Positions 37,175 through 45,099 of a stretch of 64,000 nucleotides of DNA are shown piece after piece (within the stretch, counting starts at the first letter, position 1; every line of letters starts with the position of its first letter). The translations under genes were made by a program, and so were the position numbers. The notes under the pieces are model-generated. The model saw nothing but the letters and a program-made list of their open reading frames with translations, ran no database searches and had not been told where the DNA came from. Source of the DNA: RYN-122 sp963761655 (GTDB taxonomy: Bacteria > Actinomycetota > Actinomycetes > Mycobacteriales > SCTD01); assembly GCA_963761655.1 (NCBI GenBank), contig CAVXHI010000002.1, positions 992,001-1,056,000 on the forward strand. The letters run 5' to 3'.

Positions 37175-38113
37175 CTAGGAGAGCTCGGCCCACGTCTCCG
37201 TCCGGGCGCTCGTGCGCAGCGCCGCCAGCACGCGGGCGGTCGCGACGAGGTCGGCCAGGCCGGCGACACCGGGCCGCCCCGGGCCCGGGGGCCCGTCCGC
37301 CCGTCCGCCGGCCAGCTCGAGCGGCTCGGCGGTCCCGGCCGCGACCGCGGCGGCGAAGGCCGCCACCGACGGGTCGTCGCGCTGCGCCGGCACGACCGCC
37401 TCGGCGCCCTCCCACCCGACGGCGTCGGGGCCCGCCAGCAGCCGGGTCGGCGGCAGCGACAGCCGCACCTGCACCGGGCCGCCCTCGTGCGACACGAGCA
37501 CCGTGGACCCGCGCGCCGTCAGCAGTGACCAGGCGACCGGTACGCCGCCGGGGAGCACGTCGGCGGGCAGGGCCGCGGGCACCGCGGCGGCGGCCACGAC
37601 GTCGCCGCACCAGGCCCGGACGAGGTCGACCAGCTCGGCGGCCGCGACGGCGCCGCGCGGCCAGCCGCGGACGGTGACCTGCTGGGGCGCGGGCCGACCG
37701 GACAGCGCGCCCCCCACCAGTGCGGCCCAGCCGCGGTGCCGCTCGTGCAGCAGCACGGCCACGCCGACGTCCCGGTCGGCCGCGGCGGCCCGGGCGGAGC
37801 GCAGCACCGCGGCGTCCCACGGCGCGGGGTCGGGCAGCAGGACCGCCAGGCCCTCGGCCACGAGGTCGGGCAGGGCCGGGGCGAGCGGCGACGACGCCGG
37901 CAGCACCACGGCCCGAAGCGGCCCGCGGGCGTCGGCGACCAGGTCGGCGACGCCGGAGTAGTGCCGGGCCACCCGCGGCCGCGGCGCCGCGTCGAAGGGG
38001 TCGCCCGCGAGCACCCCGCGGACGGGCAGCCCGACCTGCGCGAGCTCGTGCACGAGCTCGGGGTCGACGTCGCCGAGCAGTGCGACGCCCGCGACGTCGG
38101 GTGGCGTCGTCAC
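37175..38113 (-). CDS. Degenerate Gfo/Idh/MocA-like protein
   Basis: 312 aa, Ala/Val-rich. The order of elements resembles Gfo/Idh/MocA oxidoreductases: an N-terminal Rossmann-like VAGVALLGDVDPELVHELAQ, a central LHERHRGWAALVGGALSGRPAPQQVTV, AAAELVDLVRAWCGDVVAA, and a C-terminal ARVLAALRTSARTETWAEL typical of that family. The GxGxxG loop and the EKP lysine are not recognisable, so catalysis is doubtful. GTG at 38113 overlaps the whiA stop (GTGA). The placement between whiA and gap is unusual and may mean a regulatory role, but that is inference. Confidence 0.6.
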   Translation of the reverse strand: MTTPPDVAGVALLGDVDPELVHELAQVGLPVRGVLAGDPFDAAPRPRVARHYSGVADLVADARGPLRAVVLPASSPLAPALPDLVAEGLAVLLPDPAPWDAAVLRSARAAAADRDVGVAVLLHERHRGWAALVGGALSGRPAPQQVTVRGWPRGAVAAAELVDLVRAWCGDVVAAAAVPAALPADVLPGGVPVAWSLLTARGSTVLVSHEGGPVQVRLSLPPTRLLAGPDAVGWEGAEAVVPAQRDDPSVAAFAAAVAAGTAEPLELAGGRADGPPGPGRPGVAGLADLVATARVLAALRTSARTETWAELS

Positions 38114-39093
38114 CCCTCCGCGAGCATCTCCTCGGTGACCGCCGCCTCGGTGTCCGGGACGCCGAGCTCCTCGGCCCGCTTGTCGGCCATGGCCAGCAGC
38201 CGGCGGATCCGCCCCGCGACGGCGTCCTTCGTCATCGGCGGGTCGGCCAGCGCGCCCAGCTCCTCGAGCGAGGCGTTGGCGTGCTCGCGGCGCAGCCGGC
38301 CCGCCACGAGCAGGTGCTCGGGGGCGTCCTCGCCGAGGATCTCGAGCGCCCGCTCGACCCGGGCGCCCGCGGCCACGGCGGCTCGGGCGCTGCGGCGCAG
38401 GTTGGCGTCGTCGAAGTTGGCCAGCCGGTTGGCCGTGGCCCGGACCTCGCGGCGCATCCGCCGGTCCTCCCAGGTCAGCACGGCCTCGTGGGCGCCGAGC
38501 CGGGTCAGCAGCACGCCGATGGCGTCGCCGTCGCGCACGACCACCCGGTCGACGCCCCGGACCTCGCGGGCCTTGGCCTGCACGCCGAGCCGCCGGGCGG
38601 CCCCGACCATGGCCAGGGCGGCCTCCGGTCCGGGGCAGGTGATCTCCAGGCTGCTGCTGCGGCCGGGTTCGGTGAGCGAGCCGTGCGCGAGGAACGCCCC
38701 GCGCCAGGCGGCGGCCGCGTCGCAGACGGCGCCGCTGACCACCTGCGGCGGGAGCCCGCGGACCGGGCGGCCGTAGCCGTCGATGAGGCCGGTCTGACGG
38801 GCCAGCCCCTCGCCGTCCTTGCTCACCCGGACGACGTACCGGTTCCCCTTGCGCAGGCCGCCGGGCGCCACGACGTGGACGTCGCTGGCGTGGCCGTAGA
38901 CCTCGGCGACCTCCTTGCGCAGGCGCCGGGCCGTCGAGCCGGTGTCGAGCTCGGCCTCGACGACGATGCGCCCGGCGACCAGGTGCAGCCCGCTGGCGAA
39001 CCGCAGCAGGGCCGACATCTCCGCCTTGCGGCAGCACGGCTTGGTGATCGTCAGGCGGGAGAGCTCGTCCTTGACGGCGGACGTCATGGCCAT
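38110..39093 (-). CDS. whiA: Sporulation transcription regulator WhiA
   Basis: 327 aa. N-terminal LAGLIDADG-homing-endonuclease-like domain (LTITKPCCRKAEMSALLRFASGLHLV opens it) and a C-terminal helix-turn-helix (ASLEELGALADPPMTKDAVAGRIRRLL). WhiA activates sporulation and cell-division genes in actinobacteria with WhiB. ATG 39093 (MAMTSAV) and ATG 39087 (MTSAV, ATGA overlap with yvcK) are both possible. It forms the classic rapZ-yvcK-whiA cluster. Confidence 0.95.
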   Translation of the reverse strand: MAMTSAVKDELSRLTITKPCCRKAEMSALLRFASGLHLVAGRIVVEAELDTGSTARRLRKEVAEVYGHASDVHVVAPGGLRKGNRYVVRVSKDGEGLARQTGLIDGYGRPVRGLPPQVVSGAVCDAAAAWRGAFLAHGSLTEPGRSSSLEITCPGPEAALAMVGAARRLGVQAKAREVRGVDRVVVRDGDAIGVLLTRLGAHEAVLTWEDRRMRREVRATANRLANFDDANLRRSARAAVAAGARVERALEILGEDAPEHLLVAGRLRREHANASLEELGALADPPMTKDAVAGRIRRLLAMADKRAEELGVPDTEAAVTEEMLAEG

Positions 39094-40043
39094 GCGGGGT
39101 CCGTTCGGAGCGGTCGAGCAGGGGCGAGCACGGCGCGGTAGGCGTCGGCGAGGAGGTCGGGGTCGTGGCGGGGGGTGCCGTCGCCCCGGGACACGGGGGC
39201 GAGCACGAGCTCTGCCCCGGCCGCGGCGTCCATCAGAGCACGCGGGTCGGGGACGGCGTCGGGGTCGGCGAGGACGACGTCGACCGTCAGCTCGGGCGCG
39301 TGGGCCGCGAGCACCTCGAGGTGGGCCTCGGGGCTGTAGCCCTCGGTCTCCCCGGCCTGCGCCGAGAGGTTGAGCACGACGACGACCCGTGCGGAGGTCT
39401 GCACGAGGGCGTCGCGCAGGCCGGGCACGAGCAGGTGGGTGAGCACGCTGGTGAACCAGGAGCCGGGCCCCAGCACGACGACGTCGGCGTCGAGGACGGC
39501 GGCGACGGCCTCGGGGCAGGCCGTGGGGGCGGCCGGCTCGAGGTGCAGCGCGGCGAGCGTGCCGGGGGTCGTCGCGACGGCGACCTGCCCGACCACCCGC
39601 GTCAGCGCAGCCGGGTCGTGCGGGTCCAGCCCGGCGACGTCGGCCGCGACGTCGAGCGGCTCGACGCTGGCGGGCAGGACCCGCCCGACGGCGCCGACCA
39701 GGCGGCCCACGAGGTCGAGCGCCTCGACGGCGCTCCCCGTCGTCTGGGTCAGGCCGGTGAGCAGCAGGTTGCCGACGGCGTGCCCGGCCAGCGGGCCCTC
39801 CCCCGGGAAGCGGTGCTGCAGCAGGGTCGCCCAGGTGCGGCCGCGCTCGTCGTCGGCGGCGAGGGCGGCCAGCGCCATGCGGAGGTCGCCGGGCGGCAGG
39901 ACGTCGAACTCGTCGCGGAGGCGGCCGCTGGACCCGCCGTCGTCGGCGACCGTGACGACGGCCGTGAGCTCGGACGTGACCTGGCGCAGCGCCAGGAGGC
40001 TGGTGTGGAGCCCGTGCCCACCGCCGAGCGCGACGACCCGCAC
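39084..40043 (-). CDS. yvcK: YvcK/CofD-like gluconeogenesis factor
   Basis: 319 aa nucleotide-binding protein of the YvcK (CofD-like) family, which controls peptidoglycan and carbon metabolism in other bacteria. The motifs RVVALGGGHGLHTSLLALR at the start, VADDGGSSGRLRDEF, and VLGPGSWFTSVLTHLLVPG are present. GTG at 40043 overlaps the rapZ stop by one base. Confidence 0.93.
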   Translation of the reverse strand: MRVVALGGGHGLHTSLLALRQVTSELTAVVTVADDGGSSGRLRDEFDVLPPGDLRMALAALAADDERGRTWATLLQHRFPGEGPLAGHAVGNLLLTGLTQTTGSAVEALDLVGRLVGAVGRVLPASVEPLDVAADVAGLDPHDPAALTRVVGQVAVATTPGTLAALHLEPAAPTACPEAVAAVLDADVVVLGPGSWFTSVLTHLLVPGLRDALVQTSARVVVVLNLSAQAGETEGYSPEAHLEVLAAHAPELTVDVVLADPDAVPDPRALMDAAAGAELVLAPVSRGDGTPRHDPDLLADAYRAVLAPARPLRTDPAWP

Positions 40044-40903
40044 TACTCGCGACCCAGGTCGCGGTGGACCACCTGGACGTCGATGCCCGGCCCGGCCAGC
40101 CGCCGGGCCAGGGCCTCGGTGGTGGCGACGCTGCGGTGCTTGCCCCCGGTGCAGCCGACCGCGAGCAGGGCGTACCGCTTCCCCTCGCGCTCGTAGCCCT
40201 CGAACACCAGCCGGGCGAGGCCCTCGTAGCGGTCCAGGAACTCCCCCGCGCCGGGCTGTCCGAGCACGTAGTCGCTCACCGCCGGGTCCTTGCCGGTCTT
40301 CGGGCGCAGCTCGGGCACCCAGTGCGGGTTCGGCAGGAAGCGCATGTCGACCACGAGGTCGGCGTCGACGGGCAGCCCGTACTTGAACCCGAACGACAGG
40401 ACGGTCAGGTGGAGGGCGGCGTCGTCGGTCTCCTCGCTGAACGCCTGCACGACCTTGGTGCGCAGCTCGTGGACGTTGAGCAGGCTGGTGTCGAGCACGA
40501 GGTCGGCCTCGCCGCGCAGGTCGCGCAGCAGCGCCCGCTCGCGCGAGATGCCGTCGACCAGCCGGTCCGCCCCCTGCAGCGGGTGCGGCCGGCGGACCGC
40601 CTCGAACCGGCGCACCAGGGCGTCGTCGGACGCCTCGAGGAACAGCACGCGCGGCCGGACGTCGCGGCCGAGCTCCTCCAGGCTGGTGCGGAGGTCGCTG
40701 GAGAACCCGCGGCTGCGGACGTCGACGACGACGGCGATCCGGTCGACCGCGCCCTGCGAGCGGCTGCCGAGGTCGACCATCGTGGCCAGCAGCGACGGCG
40801 GGAGGTTGTCGACGACGAACCAGCCGAGGTCCTCCAGGGCCTTGGCGGCGGTGGAGCGGCCGGCGCCGGACAGGCCGGACACGACGACGAGGTCGAGGGC
40901 CAC
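40043..40903 (-). CDS. rapZ: RapZ-family nucleotide-binding protein
   Basis: 286 aa. N-terminal P-loop GLSGAGRST at 10-18 and ALEDLGWFVVDNLPPSLL, C-terminal domain with FGFKYGLPVDADLVVDMRFLPNPHW and VGCTGGKHRSV. In E. coli RapZ adapts an sRNA pathway; in actinobacteria the role is open. GTG at 40903 starts VALDLVVVSG and shares one base with the uvrC stop. The much longer frame upstream lies inside uvrC and is not used. Confidence 0.93.
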   Translation of the reverse strand: MALDLVVVSGLSGAGRSTAAKALEDLGWFVVDNLPPSLLATMVDLGSRSQGAVDRIAVVVDVRSRGFSSDLRTSLEELGRDVRPRVLFLEASDDALVRRFEAVRRPHPLQGADRLVDGISRERALLRDLRGEADLVLDTSLLNVHELRTKVVQAFSEETDDAALHLTVLSFGFKYGLPVDADLVVDMRFLPNPHWVPELRPKTGKDPAVSDYVLGQPGAGEFLDRYEGLARLVFEGYEREGKRYALLAVGCTGGKHRSVATTEALARRLAGPGIDVQVVHRDLGRE

Positions 40904-42924
40904 TAGCTGCTCACCACCTCTCCGGTGACGGGGTCGAACGCGGGGACGGCGTCCTCCACCGGACCGGCGAGCGCGGAGACGATCGCCTCGGCCGTGCGCC
41001 GCCCGAGCCCGGGGACCGCCATGACCTCCTCGACCGTCGCGGCACGCATCCGCTTGAGCGACCCGAAGTGCTTGAGGACGGCCTTGCGGCGGGTGTCGCC
41101 GAGCCCGGGGACCTCGTCGAGGGCGCTCTCGATCATGCTCTTGCTGCGCTTCTGCCGGTGGTAGGCGATCGCGAACCGGTGCGCCTCGTCGCGGACCCGC
41201 TGCAGCAGGTACAGCCCCTCCGACGTCCGCGGCAGGATGACGGGGTCGTCGTCGCCGGGCAGCCAGACCTCCTCGAGCCGCTTGGCCAGGCCGCACAGGG
41301 CGACGTCGACGACGCCGAGCTCGTCCAGCGCCGCCTGCGCCGCCGCGACCTGCGGCTGCCCGCCGTCGACGACGACCAGCTGCGGCGGGTAGGCGAACCG
41401 GCGCGGCCGGCCGGTCTCGGGGTCGACCGGGCCGCCGTCCTCGGCCGAGGCGTCCAGGGCCTGCTGCTCCAGGTGCCGGGTGAACCGCCGCCTGACGACC
41501 TCGCGCATGGACGCGGTGTCGTCGACGCCGTCGGTGCCCTTGACGGAGAAGCGCCGGTACTCGCTCTTGCGGGCCATGCCGTCCTCGAACACGACCATCG
41601 ACGCGACGACGTTGGTGCCCTGGACGTGGCTGACGTCGAAGCACTCGATCCGGAGCGGGGCGTCGTCGAGCCCGAGCGCCTCCTGGATCTCCGCCAGCGC
41701 GAGGCTGCGCGCGGTGAGGTCGCTGGCCCGCTTGGTCTTGTGGAGGGCGAACGCCTGCTTCGCGTTCCTCTCCACCGTCTCCATGAGGGCCTTCTTGTCG
41801 CCCCGCTGCGGGACCCGGAGGTCGACGTTGGTGCCGCGCAGGCCGCAGAGCCACTGGGTGAGGGCCTCGGCGTCGGGCGGCAGGGCCGGCACGAGCACCT
41901 CGCGGGGGACGTCGTCGGCGTTGCGCAGGGTGAAGCCGGCGCCCGGCTCGGCGCGGCGCTCCACCTCGACCTCCTGCCCCTGCTCGGGGTCGTCGCCGTA
42001 CGCCTGGGCGAGGAACTGCCCGACGAGCTCGCCGGTGGACAGGTCCTCGACCTTGTCGACGACGTAGCCGTGCTGCCCGCGGACCCGGCCGCCGCGCACG
42101 TGGAACACCTGGATCGCCGCCTCGAGCTGGTCCTCGGCCACCGCGACGACGTCGGCGTCGGTGCCGTCGGCCAGCACGACCGCCTGCTTCTCGAGCGCCC
42201 GCTTCATCGCGCCGATGTCGTCGCGGATCCGGGCGGCCCGCTCGTACTCCATCGCCTCGGCGGCGTCGGCCATCTCGCGCTCGAGCCGCTTCACGAACTT
42301 CCCGGACTGGCCGGCCAGGAAGTCGCAGAAGTCGTCCACGATCGCGCGGTGCTCGTCCGGGGAGACCTTGCCGACGCAGGGGGCGCTGCACTTGTCGATG
42401 TAGCCGAGCAGGCAGGGCCGCCCGACCTGGCCGGCCCGGACGAAGACGCCCTTGCTGCAGGTGCGGGCCGGGAAGACGCGCAGCAGCAGGTCGAGCGTCT
42501 CGCGGATGGCCCAGGCGTGGGAGTAGGGCCCGAAGTACCGGACGCCCTTCTTCTTCGGCCCGCGCATCACCTGCAGCCGCGGGACGTCCTCCCCCACGGT
42601 GACGGCGAGGGACGGGTAGCTCTTGTCGTCGCGGTACTTGACGTTGAACCGCGGGTCGAACTGCTTGATCCACGAGTACTCGAGCTGGAGCGCCTCGACC
42701 TCGGTCTGCACGACCGTCCACTCGCAGGACGACGCCGTGGTGACCATCTGGCGGGTGCGCGGGTGCAGGCCGTCGACGTCCTGGAAGTAGCTGTTCAGGC
42801 GCTGCCGCAGGCTCTTGGCCTTGCCGACGTAGACGACCCGCCCGGCAGCGTCGCGGAACTTGTACACCCCCGGCGACGTCGGGATCGTGCCGACCGCGGG
42901 GCGGTACGAGGCCGGGTCTGACAC
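40903..42924 (-). CDS. uvrC: Excinuclease ABC subunit UvrC
   Basis: 673 aa nuclease that makes both incisions in nucleotide excision repair. The N-terminal GIY-YIG domain (SPGVYKFRD...VVYVGKAKSLRQRLNSYF), a UvrB-binding UVR segment (FVKRLEREMADAAEAMEYERAARIRDDI), an RNase H-like domain starting RIECFDVSHVQGTNVVASMV, and C-terminal helix-hairpin-helix motifs (VPGLGDTRRKAVLKHFGS and VPGLGRRTAEAIV) are complete. GTG at 42924. Confidence 0.95.
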   Translation of the reverse strand: MSDPASYRPAVGTIPTSPGVYKFRDAAGRVVYVGKAKSLRQRLNSYFQDVDGLHPRTRQMVTTASSCEWTVVQTEVEALQLEYSWIKQFDPRFNVKYRDDKSYPSLAVTVGEDVPRLQVMRGPKKKGVRYFGPYSHAWAIRETLDLLLRVFPARTCSKGVFVRAGQVGRPCLLGYIDKCSAPCVGKVSPDEHRAIVDDFCDFLAGQSGKFVKRLEREMADAAEAMEYERAARIRDDIGAMKRALEKQAVVLADGTDADVVAVAEDQLEAAIQVFHVRGGRVRGQHGYVVDKVEDLSTGELVGQFLAQAYGDDPEQGQEVEVERRAEPGAGFTLRNADDVPREVLVPALPPDAEALTQWLCGLRGTNVDLRVPQRGDKKALMETVERNAKQAFALHKTKRASDLTARSLALAEIQEALGLDDAPLRIECFDVSHVQGTNVVASMVVFEDGMARKSEYRRFSVKGTDGVDDTASMREVVRRRFTRHLEQQALDASAEDGGPVDPETGRPRRFAYPPQLVVVDGGQPQVAAAQAALDELGVVDVALCGLAKRLEEVWLPGDDDPVILPRTSEGLYLLQRVRDEAHRFAIAYHRQKRSKSMIESALDEVPGLGDTRRKAVLKHFGSLKRMRAATVEEVMAVPGLGRRTAEAIVSALAGPVEDAVPAFDPVTGEVVSS

Positions 42925-42956
42925 CCCCCCAGCCTACGTCCGGCGCGACCCCCGGC

Positions 42957-43499
42957 ATGGCGCCCGGGATGTCCGGGTGGCACCCTTCGCCGATGGAGGA
43001 CGAGGGCGCGGACGAGCCGCGCCCGTCCCTGCCCGCAGCCGACCGGGCGGCGCCGGAGGACCACGTCGAGACCGGCGAGGACGGCGAGGTCGTCGCGCAG
43101 GTCGTCATCGCCGACGGCGGGGTCTCGGGGCGCGGCCGGCTCACGGTCCTGCGCTTCGGGTGGCACGCCGACGACCCGCTCGCGGTCAGCCTGCGGCTCT
43201 CCGCGCAGCCCGACCACCCCGCGCTCCCCCGCGGCGAGTGGACCGTCCTGCGCGACTTCCTGCACTACGGGCTGTCCGAGGCCACCGGCGACGGCGAGGT
43301 CCGGATCCGCCCGGACGACGCCCGCGACCGGGTCTGGTTCGAGCTCGACCGCCTCGGCCGGCCCGCCTGCGTCTCGGTGCCCCGGGTGACGGTCCGGGCG
43401 TTCCTGGCCGCGACCGAGTCGGCCGTCCCCAGCGGCGACGAGCGCAGCGAGCAGGCGGTCGACGCCCTGCTCGAGCGCCTGATGGCCGGCGACCCGTAG
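42957..43499 (+). CDS. SsgA-family sporulation/cell-division regulator-like protein
   Basis: 180 aa at most. The core matches the SsgA-like pattern: DPLAVSLRLSAQP, EWTVLRDFLHYGLSEATGDGEVRI, a VWFELDRLGRPACVSVPR strand region, then VRAFLAATESAVPSGDERS. SsgA-like proteins control septum and peptidoglycan placement in sporulating actinobacteria. ATGs at 42957, 42969 and 42993 are possible and none has a good ribosome binding site; the last (MEDEGADEP) gives about 168 aa. It is divergent from uvrC, 32 bp apart, and its end is 8 bp from the end of the L,D-transpeptidase gene. Confidence 0.8.
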   Translation: MAPGMSGWHPSPMEDEGADEPRPSLPAADRAAPEDHVETGEDGEVVAQVVIADGGVSGRGRLTVLRFGWHADDPLAVSLRLSAQPDHPALPRGEWTVLRDFLHYGLSEATGDGEVRIRPDDARDRVWFELDRLGRPACVSVPRVTVRAFLAATESAVPSGDERSEQAVDALLERLMAGDP

Positions 43500-43507
43500 G
43501 GCCCCTG

Positions 43508-44986
43508 CTAGTAGACGCTGACCGGGACGCCGATGGTCAGCAGGCCGAACAGGCGGTCCATGGCCGGGTTGGTGATCCGGACGCAGCCGTGGCTGTCCGG
43601 GTAGACCGGGACGTTGCCGCTGCCGTGGACGGCCCAGCCCTGCGTGAAGTACGCGGGGCGGTACAGCTCGCCGAGACGGCTGACCCGGATCCCGTCGATC
43701 TTGCGCTGCACGCGGAAGCGGCCCGTGGGCGTGTACGCCTTGTAGGTCACGCCGTCGGACTCGTACAGCTCGTTGCTGCCGGTGCTGACGTCGACGATGC
43801 GCGTCAGGCGGCCGCCCTCGCTGACGTAGAGCACCTGCTTGGCGATGTCGACCTCGACCGCCCGGCCGCGTGCCGGGTAGCGCAGGCGGACGGCGCGGGG
43901 CGCGGCGAGACGGGTGCTGGTGGCCTTGTCGTAGACCCCGGTGCGCGGCAGGCCCTGCGACTTCTGGAACGCGGTCACGGCGTGGCGCAGGTCGTAGCCG
44001 AAGACGCCGTCGGTCGCGCCGACGTCGACCTTCTGGGCCACGAGCCGCTGCTGCAGGCTCAGGACGTCGGGGCCGCGGTCGCCGGTGCGCAGGCTCCGGC
44101 CCTCGACGACGCGCTCGAGCAGGGCGCTCGTGGCGGCGCGGTGCGCGGGCGTCGCGAGCAGGGCGGTCCGGTAGACGTGGCGGCCGAGCGCGTCGGCGGC
44201 CAGGGGGGCCCGGTAGGCGCCGGTGCCGTCCGGCGTCACCGTCCGCACCGTGGACCAACCGGACGCCAGGCGCCGCTGCACCTTGACGACGGCGCCGGCG
44301 TACGCCGGGGTGAGCCGACCGGTGACGACGCCGGTGCGGCCGACCTGGGTGAGCCGGGGGGTGAGGGCCGCCGACAGGAGGGGCTGGACGGCGACGACGA
44401 CCGTGCTGCTGGTGACGACGGGCGCGGTCGTGCTGCGCAGCTGGTACTCCCGGCTGACGCGCGGCACGAGGCGCAGCGTCGCGAGGCCGGTGGCGTCGGT
44501 GGTCATGCGGCCCAGCCGGGCCCAGCCGGTCGCGCCCGGGGTGCGGCCCAGGAGGTCGAGGGCGGCACCGCTGGCCGGGCTGTTCGGCGCCCTGTAGTAG
44601 CGGCCGCTCACGGTCAGCTGGCCGGTACCGCGGACGAGGGTGGTGGAGGTGGCGAGGCGCAGCACGGCGGCCGAGGTCGTCGGGGACGGGCTCGCCGTGG
44701 GGCTCGTCGTCGGGGACACCGGGACGTCGGCGGAGGCGCTCGGGGACGGGCTGACGGTCGACGTCGTCCCGGTCGGGCTCGTGGTCGGGCTCGTGGTCGC
44801 GCTCGTGGTCGGGCTCGGCGTCGGGCTCGCGGAGGGGCTCGCGGCGTCCGTCGAGGGGGACGCACTGGGCGCCTCCTGGGCCACGGCGGCCGGCACCAGC
44901 GCGCCGAGCAGGACCACGGACAGACCGCCCGCCACCAGCCCTCCGTGCAGCGCGAGACGAGCGGTGAGGGGGGCGGTGCGGGGCAT
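43508..44986 (-). CDS. Secreted L,D-transpeptidase with peptidoglycan-binding domain
   Basis: 492 aa. It would cross-link peptidoglycan outside the membrane. Signal peptide (hydrophobic about 12-35, ending AVAQEA), a Ser/Thr/Pro-rich linker of about 80 residues, two Ig-like/SH3-like repeats, PG_binding_1 domain (GDRGPDVLSLQQRL...GYDLRHAVTAFQKSQGL), and a C-terminal YkuD domain with catalytic motif HGSG...SHGCVRI (His near 454, Cys near 468). ATG at 44986 is set by GGAAGG 6 nt upstream. The gene's end faces the SsgA-like gene. Confidence 0.92.
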   Translation of the reverse strand: MPRTAPLTARLALHGGLVAGGLSVVLLGALVPAAVAQEAPSASPSTDAASPSASPTPSPTTSATTSPTTSPTGTTSTVSPSPSASADVPVSPTTSPTASPSPTTSAAVLRLATSTTLVRGTGQLTVSGRYYRAPNSPASGAALDLLGRTPGATGWARLGRMTTDATGLATLRLVPRVSREYQLRSTTAPVVTSSTVVVAVQPLLSAALTPRLTQVGRTGVVTGRLTPAYAGAVVKVQRRLASGWSTVRTVTPDGTGAYRAPLAADALGRHVYRTALLATPAHRAATSALLERVVEGRSLRTGDRGPDVLSLQQRLVAQKVDVGATDGVFGYDLRHAVTAFQKSQGLPRTGVYDKATSTRLAAPRAVRLRYPARGRAVEVDIAKQVLYVSEGGRLTRIVDVSTGSNELYESDGVTYKAYTPTGRFRVQRKIDGIRVSRLGELYRPAYFTQGWAVHGSGNVPVYPDSHGCVRITNPAMDRLFGLLTIGVPVSVY

Positions 44987-45099
44987 GCCGAGCCTTCCGG
45001 AGCTGGTCCGGGGCGGAGGCCGGACGGGGTCGAACGGGACGAACGGTAGCCGGAACCCCCGGCGTGCACGGCGGACCGCGCACACCGGGGGCGGTCGGG

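Noticed and set aside
44640..44870. Short repeats encoding TSPTTSPT in the L,D-transpeptidase
   Set aside because: Ordinary Ser/Thr/Pro linker of a secreted protein, not a mobile or regulatory repeat.
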